Assembly: GCA_021817355.1 (NCBI GenBank)
Contig: JAKAVI010000179.1
Location: 1-23,142 of the forward strand
DNA from: Pseudomonadota bacterium
Lineage (GTDB): Bacteria; Pseudomonadota; Alphaproteobacteria; Micropepsales; Micropepsaceae
Direction of reading: 5' to 3'
DNA length: 23,142 bases
Below, in pieces: positions 8,247 through 15,590 of this stretch (position 1 is the stretch's first letter; every line of letters begins with the position of its first letter). The notes beneath the pieces are model-generated. The model was not told the DNA's origin, searched no databases, and was given only the letters and a program-made list of their open reading frames with translations. The translations under genes were made by a program, and so were the position numbers.

Positions 8247-9344
8247 ATGTCGCACAACACGATTGGCCATCTGTTTCGGGTCACGACCTTCGGGGAAAGT
8301 CATGGTCCGGCCCTCGGCTGCATCGTTGATGGCTGCCCGCCGGGAATTGTCCTTAGCGAAAGTGATATTCAGGCTGACCTCGATCGGCGCCGGCCTGGCA
8401 CCTCGCGCTTTGTCACCCAGCGTCGCGAACCGGACCAGGTGCGCATTCTGTCGGGCGTGTTTGCCGATGAGCGTATGGCCGAGGCCCGCACAACCGGCAC
8501 ACCTATCGCGCTTGTGATCGAAAACCTGGACCAGAAATCCCAAGACTATTCGGATATTCGCGACAAATTTCGCCCCGGCCACGCCGACTTCACCTATTGG
8601 TCCAAATATGGCCTGCGTGACTACCGCGGCGGTGGACGGGCAAGTGCGCGCGAAACCGCAGCCCGGGTGGCTGCAGGGGCGGTGGCACGCAAGGTGCTGA
8701 ACCATCTCTACGGTCAGGTAGAGGTGCGCGCGGCGTTGATCCAGCTGGGAACAAATTCGATCGCGCGCGCCGGATGGGATTGGGCCGAAACCGCCAACAA
8801 TCCGTTCTTCTGCCCGGACAGGGCGGCAGTTCCGGTCTGGAGCGCCTATCTCGATGGCGTGCGCAAATCCGGCTCATCCTGTGGCGGCATCGTTGAGGTG
8901 GTCGCCGAGGGTATCCCGGCGGGCCTCGGGGCGCCCGTCTATGCCAAGCTCGACGCCGAAATCGCCGCCGCACTGATGGGCATCAATGCCGTCAAGGGCG
9001 TTGAGATTGGAGCCGGCTTCGCGGCTGCGGCCTCAAGTGGCGAAGACAACGCCGACGAACTGCGTCAGGGCGCGCAAGGACCACACTTTCTCTCCAATCA
9101 TGCCGGAGGCATTCTCGGTGGAATTTCGACGGGTCAGCCGATCGTTGCACGCCTCGCGGTCAAGCCAACCTCGTCGATTCTGACGCCGCGGCGTACCATC
9201 GATGTCCGTGGTGCCGATACGCAGATCGCGACCAAGGGCCGTCACGATCCGTGCGTTGCCATCCGCGCGGTCCCGGTTGCCGAAGCCATGCTCGCAATCG
9301 TACTTGCCGACCAGGCGTTGCGACACCGCGGGCAGTGCGGCTAG
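8247..9344 (+). CDS. aroC: chorismate synthase AroC
   Basis: FMN-dependent lyase of 365 residues that converts 5-enolpyruvylshikimate-3-phosphate to chorismate, the last common step of aromatic amino-acid synthesis. All signatures are present: [18 protein letters not shown] (16-33), [17 protein letters not shown] (121-137) and the C-terminal [20 protein letters not shown]. Length matches the family (about 360). It follows fabI by 40 bases on the same strand. The ribosome site (GGGAA) is moderate. Nothing is missing or truncated. Frames on the opposite strand here are shadows of the conserved codons. Confidence 0.97.
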   Translation: MSHNTIGHLFRVTTFGESHGPALGCIVDGCPPGIVLSESDIQADLDRRRPGTSRFVTQRREPDQVRILSGVFADERMAEARTTGTPIALVIENLDQKSQDYSDIRDKFRPGHADFTYWSKYGLRDYRGGGRASARETAARVAAGAVARKVLNHLYGQVEVRAALIQLGTNSIARAGWDWAETANNPFFCPDRAAVPVWSAYLDGVRKSGSSCGGIVEVVAEGIPAGLGAPVYAKLDAEIAAALMGINAVKGVEIGAGFAAAASSGEDNADELRQGAQGPHFLSNHAGGILGGISTGQPIVARLAVKPTSSILTPRRTIDVRGADTQIATKGRHDPCVAIRAVPVAEAMLAIVLADQALRHRGQCG

Positions 9345-9737
9345 CACCACAGCTGTCTTTGTTCCGAAGGTCTCAATCCATAGCTCGCCCTGCTTCAGCA
9401 GATCAGGGCTCGCGCGTAGATCGCATGAGACGACGCTGAAGCTTTGGGCAGTCTCGCTGCGGGATGTGAAGGCGTGGATGCGCCCTTGTTTGGTTAGGAA
9501 CGGGTGCGGCATCGGCAGCACAGTTTCCGGACGGGCCTTTGAGCACTGAGCCGCCCACAGGGCGCATCCGATCCGCCCGCGCCATCACATGCTCGCCATG
9601 GCGGCAAGCTCACCAAACCCAAGCGCGCCGCACACATCTGTAGCGGAACGCACAACGGTGATGTTACGCCGCCGCGCACCACTCACCGCGGCATTTACGC
9701 CAGCTCAGTGGCCGGCGGAAGCTTCAAATCGTGCGCA
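9345..9737. other. gap after aroC with fragments of coding-like sequence on the minus strand
   Basis: No confident gene. Three minus-strand frames look coding-like in turn. GTG at about 9690 to TGA at about 9587 encodes RRNITVVRSATDVCGALGFG then ELAAMASM. It overlaps, as ATGTGATGG, a start of MARADRMRPVGGSVLKGPSG in a second frame. A third frame from GTG 9521 reads FSVVSCDLRASPDLLKQGEL then [14 protein letters not shown] before running antisense into aroC. These could be pieces of one gene broken by frameshifts, or small coupled genes. I recognise no family. Confidence 0.3.
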
Positions 9738-10061
9738 TCATTTCGTGTCTTGGCCAAGTGCAGACACCCGCTTCAGGAACGTCCTGTCCTCGCGCAGCAG
9801 GAACTTTTCCTTCTGCGCGAATGCGTAAGTTTCCTGCCCCAGGGGATCGGCTGCAAGCCGGGCGCGGCAGGCCTCGTATTCGGCCAAACCTGCGATGTTG
9901 TATATGCCATAGGCCAATGTGCTTGAGCCTTCATGTGGAGCAAAATAGCCAATCAGTTCAGCACCGCACCGCGGTATCGCCAGTCCCCAATTTTGCGCAT
10001 ATTGGATAAACGCGTCCTTCCTCGTCGGATCGATCTCATAACGGATCACACAGGTCAGCAT
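9738..10061 (-). CDS. NIPSNAP-family protein
   Basis: Small cytoplasmic protein of 107 residues with the ferredoxin-like dimeric alpha-beta-barrel pattern of NIPSNAP proteins: MLTCVIRYEIDPTRKDAFIQ, RCGAELIGYFAPHEGSSTLA, YNIAGLAEYEACRARLAADP and a C-terminal KEKFLLREDRTFLKRV. Bacterial members are common but rarely have a defined reaction; some relatives act as monooxygenases or binding proteins. ATG 10061 is supported by GGAG seven bases upstream. It is divergent from an ArsR-type regulator 72 bases away, with a GATAAT -10-like box (10090-10095, minus strand) and an inverted repeat between them. It is probably the target of that regulator. Confidence 0.85.
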   Translation of the reverse strand: MLTCVIRYEIDPTRKDAFIQYAQNWGLAIPRCGAELIGYFAPHEGSSTLAYGIYNIAGLAEYEACRARLAADPLGQETYAFAQKEKFLLREDRTFLKRVSALGQDTK

Positions 10062-10115
10062 GGCCACTCTCCCTTTTCGACCCATGAGAATTATCCCGTT
10101 GTCCAACGCCAATGG

Positions 10116-10131
10116 TTCGATTAGTGTCGAA
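10116..10131. promoter_or_regulatory. inverted repeat TTCGA-N6-TCGAA, candidate ArsR-type operator
   Basis: Perfect 5-base arms (10116-10120 and 10127-10131) around six bases, located two bases before the regulator's ATG. It lies about 20 bases upstream of the GATAAT box that would serve the NIPSNAP gene, so near its -35 region. Binding there could repress both divergent genes. The arms are short, so a chance match is possible. Confidence 0.35.
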
Positions 10132-10133
10132 GT

Positions 10134-10817
10134 ATGAAAGAAGGCCCCTACATTGCGCTCATTGCCAGTCTGATGGGCGATCCGGCACGCGCAAACATGC
10201 TGACCGCTCTGATCGGAAACAAGGCGCTGACCGCCAGTGAGCTGGCGCACGAAGCAGGGGTTACGCTTCAAACCGCAAGCTTTCACCTGGGCAAACTTGA
10301 GCAGGGAGCTCTTATATTTCCGCGCAAGCAAGGGCGACACAAATATTTTGCTTTGGCAGGGGACGAGGTCGCGCATGCCATCGAGGTGCTGATGGGGCTC
10401 GCGGCGAATGCCGGACACCTGCGCGTCCGGCCCGGTCCGAAGGACATGGCGTTGCGACAGGCCCGTGTCTGTTACAATCACCTCGCCGGCGAAATGGCGA
10501 CACGGCTTTTCGACAGTATGATCTCGCGGCGCTTCCTGAGGCTAGACGGCGAGGATGTTCACCTTACCACTGCCGGGGCGCGCTTTGTACGCAACTTTGG
10601 GATCGAGCTTGACGCCCTGACAGCGAAACGCACGCCATTGTGCCGTCAGTGTCTCGATTGGAGCGAACGGCGCTCTCATCTGGGCGGAAGCCTCGGTCGG
10701 GCGATACTTGCGCGCATTGTAGAGCTGGGTTGGGCAAAACGTGAGCAAAATACACGTGTACTTGTCTTCAGTCGACGTGGACAAGCACTTTGGACCGAGC
10801 TCATCGCCAAACTCTGA
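10134..10817 (+). CDS. ArsR-family winged-helix transcriptional regulator with C-terminal extension
   Basis: DNA-binding protein of 227 residues. The first 90 form an ArsR-type winged helix: LIASLMGDPARANMLTALIG, then LTASELAHEAGVTLQTASFH with LGKLEQGALIFPRKQGRHKY for the recognition helix and wing. Unlike small ArsR repressors (about 100 residues) it has a long second part, including VCYNHLAGEMATRLFDSMIS and PLCRQCLDWSERRSHLGGSL. That part contains Cys residues (CRQC) which could sense a metal or redox state, though no classic metal-site pair is evident in the winged helix. This longer architecture recurs in proteobacteria next to small NIPSNAP-like or transporter genes. It is divergent from the NIPSNAP gene. 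The ribosome site before ATG 10134 is weak. Confidence 0.85.
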   Translation: MKEGPYIALIASLMGDPARANMLTALIGNKALTASELAHEAGVTLQTASFHLGKLEQGALIFPRKQGRHKYFALAGDEVAHAIEVLMGLAANAGHLRVRPGPKDMALRQARVCYNHLAGEMATRLFDSMISRRFLRLDGEDVHLTTAGARFVRNFGIELDALTAKRTPLCRQCLDWSERRSHLGGSLGRAILARIVELGWAKREQNTRVLVFSRRGQALWTELIAKL

Positions 10818-10999
10818 TACCGTCCGGGCGCGGCCTCACCCTGCACCACGTCAAATCAGCCAGCTCTGCGCGTCACTTCCGCCCAGGCGCGGCTCGCCAA
10901 TCGGGCGGCATCAAAGCCATCGCGAGTTTGCGTTTGGTAGCGCATGCGCTCCTAAGCCTTGAGGACAACGATGAGGGCGATGCCGCCACCAGCGTAACG

Positions 11000-12061
11000 C
11001 TAGGCGCCCTGCCAGTGCGCGACTTTCTCAAAACTGAGAATTTTGGTCAGATAGGCGATATCAACCTGCATCGGCAAAAGACCTTCCTGTGCGAACAGGG
11101 CCTTGAGGTCGCTGCGCGCATAGCTCGCATAATAAGGTTCGTGAAACAGGCCCGGAAACAGTTCGAGCAGGCCATCGAAGCCTCGTGCGTCGCCATACTG
11201 AATAGAATCGGCGAGAACAAGGAGACCGCCAGGCTTGAGCACGCGCGCAATCTCTCTGGCGGCTCGGGCACGGATGGCCGGTGGCAATTCGTGAAACAGA
11301 TAGACACTGCAGACGATATCGACGCTCGCATCGTCAAGTGCGATGGCCTCAGCGGGTCCGACCAGAAACCGTGTGTGCTGGCCGCGCCGGGCAGCCCGCC
11401 GCTGGGCGCGGGCAAGATAGGGTTCAGAAAGATCAAGTGCGATGGTCGCGAGGTCCGGACATTGCTGCTGCACAAAGGACAGAAATGCGCCGGTGCCCGC
11501 ACCCACGTCGAGAAGGACCTGAGCCGCCTTACCTCGCCGCCTGAGGTAGCGGGCGATCGGCACGAAAGCACGCCGTCGCATGGCACCGGCGGTGCCGGCG
11601 AACAGCGTCTCCACCTGGAAGTCATAGAGCCGCGCCGAACGTTCGCTCAGATATCCGTCGGTCTGAAAATGGAAATTGCGCTGATAATAGGTCGGGAGCT
11701 GCTCCTTGGTTGGTTCGACGTCGCGGTGCCGGTTGTGCTTCTGGCGCTGCACCACCTTGGGCACGTCACGCAGATAGCTGACGCTTCTGCGCGCGAGGCT
11801 GAGTTCGGCCCGCCAGTCGAGTTGCGGCGGATAAAGCCCCGCCTCGACATTGCGCCAGTCTTCCGCAAACAGCGCGCCGATCGCAGCAAGAAGCTCAGCG
11901 CGGGACGGCAAGGGATGTGTGCGCCGTGTCCGGGTCCGCACCGTTTCGCCCGCCAGTAGCCGCGTCAGAAGATAATGGGTACCGTAAAATGCAACCCGCG
12001 CCGTCTGCAGTCCGGCGAAGGCCAGGCGCGCACGCGGACCCGGTTTGACCATGCTGTTCAT
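11000..12061 (-). CDS. class I SAM-dependent methyltransferase
   Basis: Protein of 353 residues with a Rossmann methyltransferase domain in the second half: motif I VLLDVGAGTGAFL (182-194), acidic residue D210 at the end of strand 2 (TIALDLSEPYLARA), LVGPAEAIALDDASVDIV before strand 4, then VYLFHELP and LKPGGLLVLADS. The N-terminal 150 residues are basic and helical with TYYQRNFHFQTDGYLSERSA, and do not match a family I know. They may bind the substrate or a membrane. The substrate is unknown. It starts 51 bases downstream of the rlmD-type gene on the same strand and may be co-transcribed with it. Two ATGs (12061 and 12052) are near the start, neither with a strong ribosome site. Confidence 0.82.
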   Translation of the reverse strand: MNSMVKPGPRARLAFAGLQTARVAFYGTHYLLTRLLAGETVRTRTRRTHPLPSRAELLAAIGALFAEDWRNVEAGLYPPQLDWRAELSLARRSVSYLRDVPKVVQRQKHNRHRDVEPTKEQLPTYYQRNFHFQTDGYLSERSARLYDFQVETLFAGTAGAMRRRAFVPIARYLRRRGKAAQVLLDVGAGTGAFLSFVQQQCPDLATIALDLSEPYLARAQRRAARRGQHTRFLVGPAEAIALDDASVDIVCSVYLFHELPPAIRARAAREIARVLKPGGLLVLADSIQYGDARGFDGLLELFPGLFHEPYYASYARSDLKALFAQEGLLPMQVDIAYLTKILSFEKVAHWQGA

Positions 12062-12112
12062 TACCGGACAATGCGCCGGCCCGCCTTGGCGGTCCAGTCG
12101 ATCTTGTGTGCG

Positions 12113-13189
12113 CTAAGGCCGCGTAAACACCGTCACCGTCTCGATGTGGTCCGACCACAGGAACTGGTCCACTGGCTGTACCATGCCAATGGCAAAGCCT
12201 GAGGCCACGAGCCGGCGGGCATCGCGAGCAAAGCTGGCGGGATTGCACGAAACATAAACGACGCGTTTCAGCGTTGAGGCGCAAAGGCTTTCAATCTGGG
12301 CAGGTGCCCCCGCCCGCGGCGGATCGAGCACGACACCATCAAAGCGGTTCAGTTCAGCCGGTGCGAGCGGCAGCTTGGCAAGGTTGCGTACTTCGCTGGT
12401 GACAGGTTTAAGCCCTTGGCCACGGCGGGCACCCTCGAGCAGGGCCTGAAGCGCTGCCCGATCGGATTCGACGGCATGAACCGTGGCCCGTTCCGCAGCC
12501 GTCAAGGTGAATGTTCCGCATCCGGCAAAAAGATCGGCGAGACGCCGCGTCTTGCCAAGGCCGTTACGGACAAGGTCCTGCAGTCTGGCTTCGCCAGCGC
12601 GCGTGGGCTGGAGAAAAGCCTCTGGTGGCGGCTCTACAAAAACCTTGGCGATGGCCACCCGTGGCGTCTCCATCAGCGATACGAGACGCCCGTTGAGCGT
12701 AATCCGCACCACACCAAGGGGCCCGGTCCAGCGGGCCAGTTCGGCGGTCACGGCAGGGGTTTGCGCAAGCGGCCCTGTTAGCGCCAGATCGATGCCGTTT
12801 GCACAGGCAGCAAGATAGAGCTCGATCTTCTCGCCATTGCGCAAGACCCGTCCGAGCCGCTCCCGCAAGCCGGTGACGCAGGCAAAAAGACCCGGTTCCA
12901 GGATCTGGCACAGGGTCATGTCGACAAGCGTATGACTGGCGCGCCCGTGAAAGCCGATGAGGACCTTGCCCGCCTGCATCTCGGCCTTCAGCCTGGCCCG
13001 GCGGCGCGAAAAGGGCGCGATCGGCTCCACCTCGGCCACCTCGGCAGCCACCTCATGGCTCTTCAGGGCCGTTGTGACGAGGTCGCGTTTGCGCGCCAGA
13101 TAGGCCTTGGCGTCCAGGTCCTGCCACAGGCAGCCACCGCAAATACCAAAATGCGGGCACAGTGAAAGCGAAGACGGGGTCAGTTCCAT
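12113..13189 (-). CDS. rlmD: 23S rRNA (uracil-C5)-methyltransferase, RlmD/TrmA family
   Basis: Radical-independent SAM RNA methyltransferase of 358 residues that methylates C5 of uridine in rRNA or tRNA. An N-terminal [4Fe-4S] site is visible as C11, C17, C20 (CPHFGICGGC) with C94. The SAM motif is LADLFAGCGTFTLTAAE (217-233), LDPPRAGAP lies at 288-296, and the catalytic nucleophile is C315 in VYVSCNPASFARD, with the closing HIETVTVF holding the general-base E350. There is no TRAM domain at the N-terminus, so the protein is shorter than E. coli RlmD (about 430). This compact form is usual in alphaproteobacteria. ATG 13189 is chosen because AGGA stands six bases upstream. Which uridine it modifies (RlmD or TrmA type) cannot be fixed from sequence. 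Confidence 0.88.
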   Translation of the reverse strand: MELTPSSLSLCPHFGICGGCLWQDLDAKAYLARKRDLVTTALKSHEVAAEVAEVEPIAPFSRRRARLKAEMQAGKVLIGFHGRASHTLVDMTLCQILEPGLFACVTGLRERLGRVLRNGEKIELYLAACANGIDLALTGPLAQTPAVTAELARWTGPLGVVRITLNGRLVSLMETPRVAIAKVFVEPPPEAFLQPTRAGEARLQDLVRNGLGKTRRLADLFAGCGTFTLTAAERATVHAVESDRAALQALLEGARRGQGLKPVTSEVRNLAKLPLAPAELNRFDGVVLDPPRAGAPAQIESLCASTLKRVVYVSCNPASFARDARRLVASGFAIGMVQPVDQFLWSDHIETVTVFTRP

Positions 13190-13208
13190 GGCCTTTCCTA
13201 GCCCGCCC

Positions 13209-13222
13209 GGCCTCTTGAGGCC
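13209..13222. repeat. inverted repeat GGCCTC-TT-GAGGCC in the rlmD/sulfotransferase divergent region
   Basis: Six-base perfect arms around two bases, 20 bases upstream of the rlmD start and 15 bases before the -35 box of the sulfotransferase promoter. It could be an operator shared by the divergent genes or a chance GC-rich palindrome. Confidence 0.3.
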
Positions 13223-13236
13223 AATATGGCTCCGCG

Positions 13237-13265
13237 TTGACAAGGCCTCGGGCCAGCTTCATTGA
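13237..13265 (+). promoter_or_regulatory. probable promoter of the first TPR-sulfotransferase gene
   Basis: TTGACA (13237-13242), a perfect -35 box, is followed after 17 bases by CATTGA. The sequence CCGCGTTGACAAGGC...CATTGATCG recurs before the second paralogue with the same spacing, and the distance to the chosen start codon is 35 and 34 bases in the two copies. The -10 box is weak, so conservation and spacing are the main support. Confidence 0.5.
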
Positions 13266-13294
13266 TCGGACGCCAAAACCTGCCGGAACACCTT

Positions 13295-15298
13295 GTGGCT
13301 TCCTCCCAGAACCTTGCGCCCAATGCCGTCATGAAAGCGGCCCAGTTGCTGCAGGATAATCCTGCGCGCGCCGAAGCGGAGATCGCCGCGGTCCTCAAGA
13401 CCGCGCCCGACGATCCCGAGGCCCAGCTTGTGCTCGCCGTGGCACTGCGCCTCCAAGGCCGCAGCGCCGAGGCGCTCCACCTGCTTGGTCCACTTGCTGA
13501 AAAACAGCCGCAATGGGCGATTGCGCAGCAGGAACTTGGACTGGCCTTTTCGGCGCAGGGGGCGTGGCCTCTGGCGCTTGGAGCACTGCGCAAGGCGGTG
13601 GAGCTGGCACCGTCGCTGCCCAGCGCCTGGCGGGCGCTCGCCGACGCCCTTCACGCCCTGGGTGATGGGGATGAGGCGGATCTTGCTTATGAACGCTTTG
13701 TCCTTCTGGCCTCCTCGGATCCGCTTCTGAGCGAAGCTGTTGCAGCGTTGCAGAACGGCCGGGCCGACATTGCCGAATCCCATGCTCGCCTGCGCCTGCG
13801 TTTGGAGCCCAGCGATATCGTGGCTGCCCGTCTCTTGGCCGATATTTGCCGTCATACCGGGCGGGCCGAGGAGGCCGAACGGCTGCTCGGCGATGTGGTC
13901 AAACGGGCCCGCTCGTTCTGGCCGGCGCAGCTCGATTATATTGATACGCTGTTTCGTCTGGGTCGTTTTGATGAAGCGCGTGCGCGCATTGAACAGCTCC
14001 TTTTGGTGCGTCCCGATGATGGGAGCCTTTTGGAACTAAAGTCACTGGCGGTGGCCAACCTTGGTGATTATGACGCCGCCATCGGCATCCTGCGGCAGTT
14101 GCTGGCGCAAAACCCCACCGCGCGCGATGCTCTGCTGCGACTTGCCCATCTGTTGCGCGTGGTTGGCGCAACTGATGAAGCGGTCGATATCTACAACCGT
14201 GTCATCGCCCTTTATCCTGCCTGCGGCGAAGCCTATCTCGCGCTGGCCAATCTCAAGACCTATCGCTTCGCCGAATTCGAAGTTGAAGCCATCAGGCAGG
14301 CGCTGGAGGCCAAGGATCTCAGCGAGGCAACACGTATTGATCTGCGCTTTGCCCTTGGTCATGGCCTCGACCAGCTTGGCCGGTATGAAGAAGCCTTTCA
14401 GAGTTTTGCCACCGCCAACGCGCTCAAGCGCATGCAGGTTGACTTCGACCTTCATGCCGTTGAAGACACCATGGCGCGCACGCGTCAAAGCCAGAACCAG
14501 AGCTTTTTTGCAGAGCGTCGGCATGTGGGTTTGGAGGAGCGCTCTGCGATCTTCATTATCGGCATGCCGCGGTCGGGCTCGACACTGGTCGAACAGATTC
14601 TTGCCAGCCACAGCCAGATCGAAGCCCTGGGTGAATTGCGCCTGCTTTATCGGCTGGCCGGCGCCATCACCGAGGGCAAGGGCGATACCGCCTATGACAC
14701 GGCGCTCGCCGCCCTTGATGGCGCATCGCTAGCCGTTCACGGGCGGACCTATCTTGACGACATTGCCAAAATGAAAACGACGCCACGTCCGGGCTTTATC
14801 GACAAGACGCCCAACAATTTCCTGCATGTCGGGCTCATCCATCTGCTGTTTCCCAAGGCCGCGATTATTGATGTGCGCCGTCATCCCATGGCCTGCGGCT
14901 TCTCAAACTTCGTGCACCTGTTTGGTCCGGGTCATGAGTTCAGTTATCGGCTGAATGAGATGGGCGGCTTCTATCGCGCCTATGTTGAGCTTATGGCTCA
15001 CTATGACACGGTGCTTCCAGGGCGGGTCTTTCGTCTCTATTATGAAGATCTCATCGCAGATCCCCAGACACAGATTTCACGGCTGCTCGCTCATTTGGGT
15101 TTTGAGTTTGAAGACGCGTGTCTCACGCCCCACCTGACCCGGCGCCCCATACTCACGCCGAGTGCCGAGCAGGTGCGCCAGCCTCTGAGCCACACCCCCG
15201 ACACCCACTGGCGTCACTATGAACCATGGCTCGGTCCCCTCGCCGATGCGTTGGGGTCCGTACGGGATACCTATCCCGCCGCGCCCTCGCCCTTCTGA
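13295..15298 (+). CDS. TPR-repeat sulfotransferase, copy 1
   Basis: Protein of about 667 residues. Residues 10-400 are tetratricopeptide repeats, about 34-residue helix pairs such as DPEAQLVLAVALRLQGRSAE and PQWAIAQQELGLAFSAQGAW. From about 415 a Sulfotransfer_3-type domain follows. Its phosphosulfate-binding loop is GMPRSGSTLVEQILASHS (423-440) and its 3'-phosphate region is DVRRHPMACGFSNF near 526. Such proteins transfer sulfate from PAPS to an unidentified acceptor (glycan, peptide or small molecule), with the TPR part probably holding the partner. GTG 13295 is preferred over TTG 13262, because that codon lies in the predicted -10 box. GGAA precedes GTG 13295. It overlaps the tlyA stub at its 3' end by 28 bases. 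Copy 2 follows at 15591. Confidence 0.88.
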   Translation: MASSQNLAPNAVMKAAQLLQDNPARAEAEIAAVLKTAPDDPEAQLVLAVALRLQGRSAEALHLLGPLAEKQPQWAIAQQELGLAFSAQGAWPLALGALRKAVELAPSLPSAWRALADALHALGDGDEADLAYERFVLLASSDPLLSEAVAALQNGRADIAESHARLRLRLEPSDIVAARLLADICRHTGRAEEAERLLGDVVKRARSFWPAQLDYIDTLFRLGRFDEARARIEQLLLVRPDDGSLLELKSLAVANLGDYDAAIGILRQLLAQNPTARDALLRLAHLLRVVGATDEAVDIYNRVIALYPACGEAYLALANLKTYRFAEFEVEAIRQALEAKDLSEATRIDLRFALGHGLDQLGRYEEAFQSFATANALKRMQVDFDLHAVEDTMARTRQSQNQSFFAERRHVGLEERSAIFIIGMPRSGSTLVEQILASHSQIEALGELRLLYRLAGAITEGKGDTAYDTALAALDGASLAVHGRTYLDDIAKMKTTPRPGFIDKTPNNFLHVGLIHLLFPKAAIIDVRRHPMACGFSNFVHLFGPGHEFSYRLNEMGGFYRAYVELMAHYDTVLPGRVFRLYYEDLIADPQTQISRLLAHLGFEFEDACLTPHLTRRPILTPSAEQVRQPLSHTPDTHWRHYEPWLGPLADALGSVRDTYPAAPSPF

Positions 15299-15434
15299 GC
15301 GCCTGGAAGCTGTTCCCGCTTGCCATCGCCGTCTGCAATCAGGCCCGCGCTGAGAGTGCGGATCTGATGGCGCGACCGTTGCGCGATGAAGAGAGCGATG
15401 GGCTTGCTAGCCGTACAGCCTGGCGTCACACCGG
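15271..15434 (-). pseudogene. decayed copy of the 3' end of tlyA
   Basis: Read on the minus strand this gives IALFIAQRSRHQIRTLSAGL then IADGDGKREQLPGAQKGEGA before a TAG stop. The end of intact TlyA (17573 onward) reads [20 protein letters not shown] then [20 protein letters not shown]. By eye 26 of the last 42 residues are identical. The stop codon and the 28-base overlap with the end of the plus-strand sulfotransferase gene are placed exactly as in the intact pair. No start codon, S4 domain or SAM motif is present. Nucleotide similarity fades near 15434. It is a footprint of the tandem duplication, not a working gene. Confidence 0.85.
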
Positions 15435-15489
15435 GCGCAGATCTGGTACGCTCAAACACTGGCAGGCTGGCAACGGGACTGCGCATGGG

Positions 15490-15521
15490 ACGGCACGGCG
15501 TGCATGCAGTCCCCGTGCCGT
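15490..15521. repeat. inverted repeat ACGGCACGG / CCGTGCCGT with nested TGCATGCA
   Basis: Perfect 9-base arms (15490-15498 and 15513-15521) enclose 14 bases that contain the 8-base palindrome TGCATGCA (15501-15508). It ends 12 bases before the -35 box of the second sulfotransferase promoter. No T run follows, so a terminator is unlikely. An operator or extruding hairpin is possible. Copy 1 has no equivalent. Confidence 0.5.
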
Positions 15522-15533
15522 GTCCGCCCCGCG

Positions 15534-15562
15534 TTGACAAGGCGGCAGGGCAGCTACATTGA
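15534..15562 (+). promoter_or_regulatory. probable promoter of the second TPR-sulfotransferase gene
   Basis: TTGACA (15534-15539), 17-base spacer, CATTGA (15557-15562), the same sequence frame as the promoter of copy 1 at 13237-13265. It places transcription start near 15569, upstream of the TTG 15591 start codon, and rules out the longer reading frame that begins at 15504. Confidence 0.5.
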
Positions 15563-15590
15563 TCGAGGGACTGTTCCTTGGAATGCGACT

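Noticed and set aside
7334..8284. Minus-strand frame of 316 codons opposite fabI
   Set aside because: It mirrors fabI codon structure, and its glycine/aspartate/histidine-rich product resembles no protein. FabI is certain.
10939..10950. AGCGCATGCGCT palindrome between the ArsR and methyltransferase genes
   Set aside because: A 12-base palindrome in GC-rich DNA between convergent genes, with no promoter nearby and no second copy noticed; probably chance.
15504..15590. Extended N-terminus of sulfotransferase copy 2 starting at 15504
   Set aside because: It would run through the duplicated -35/-10 region and has no counterpart in copy 1.
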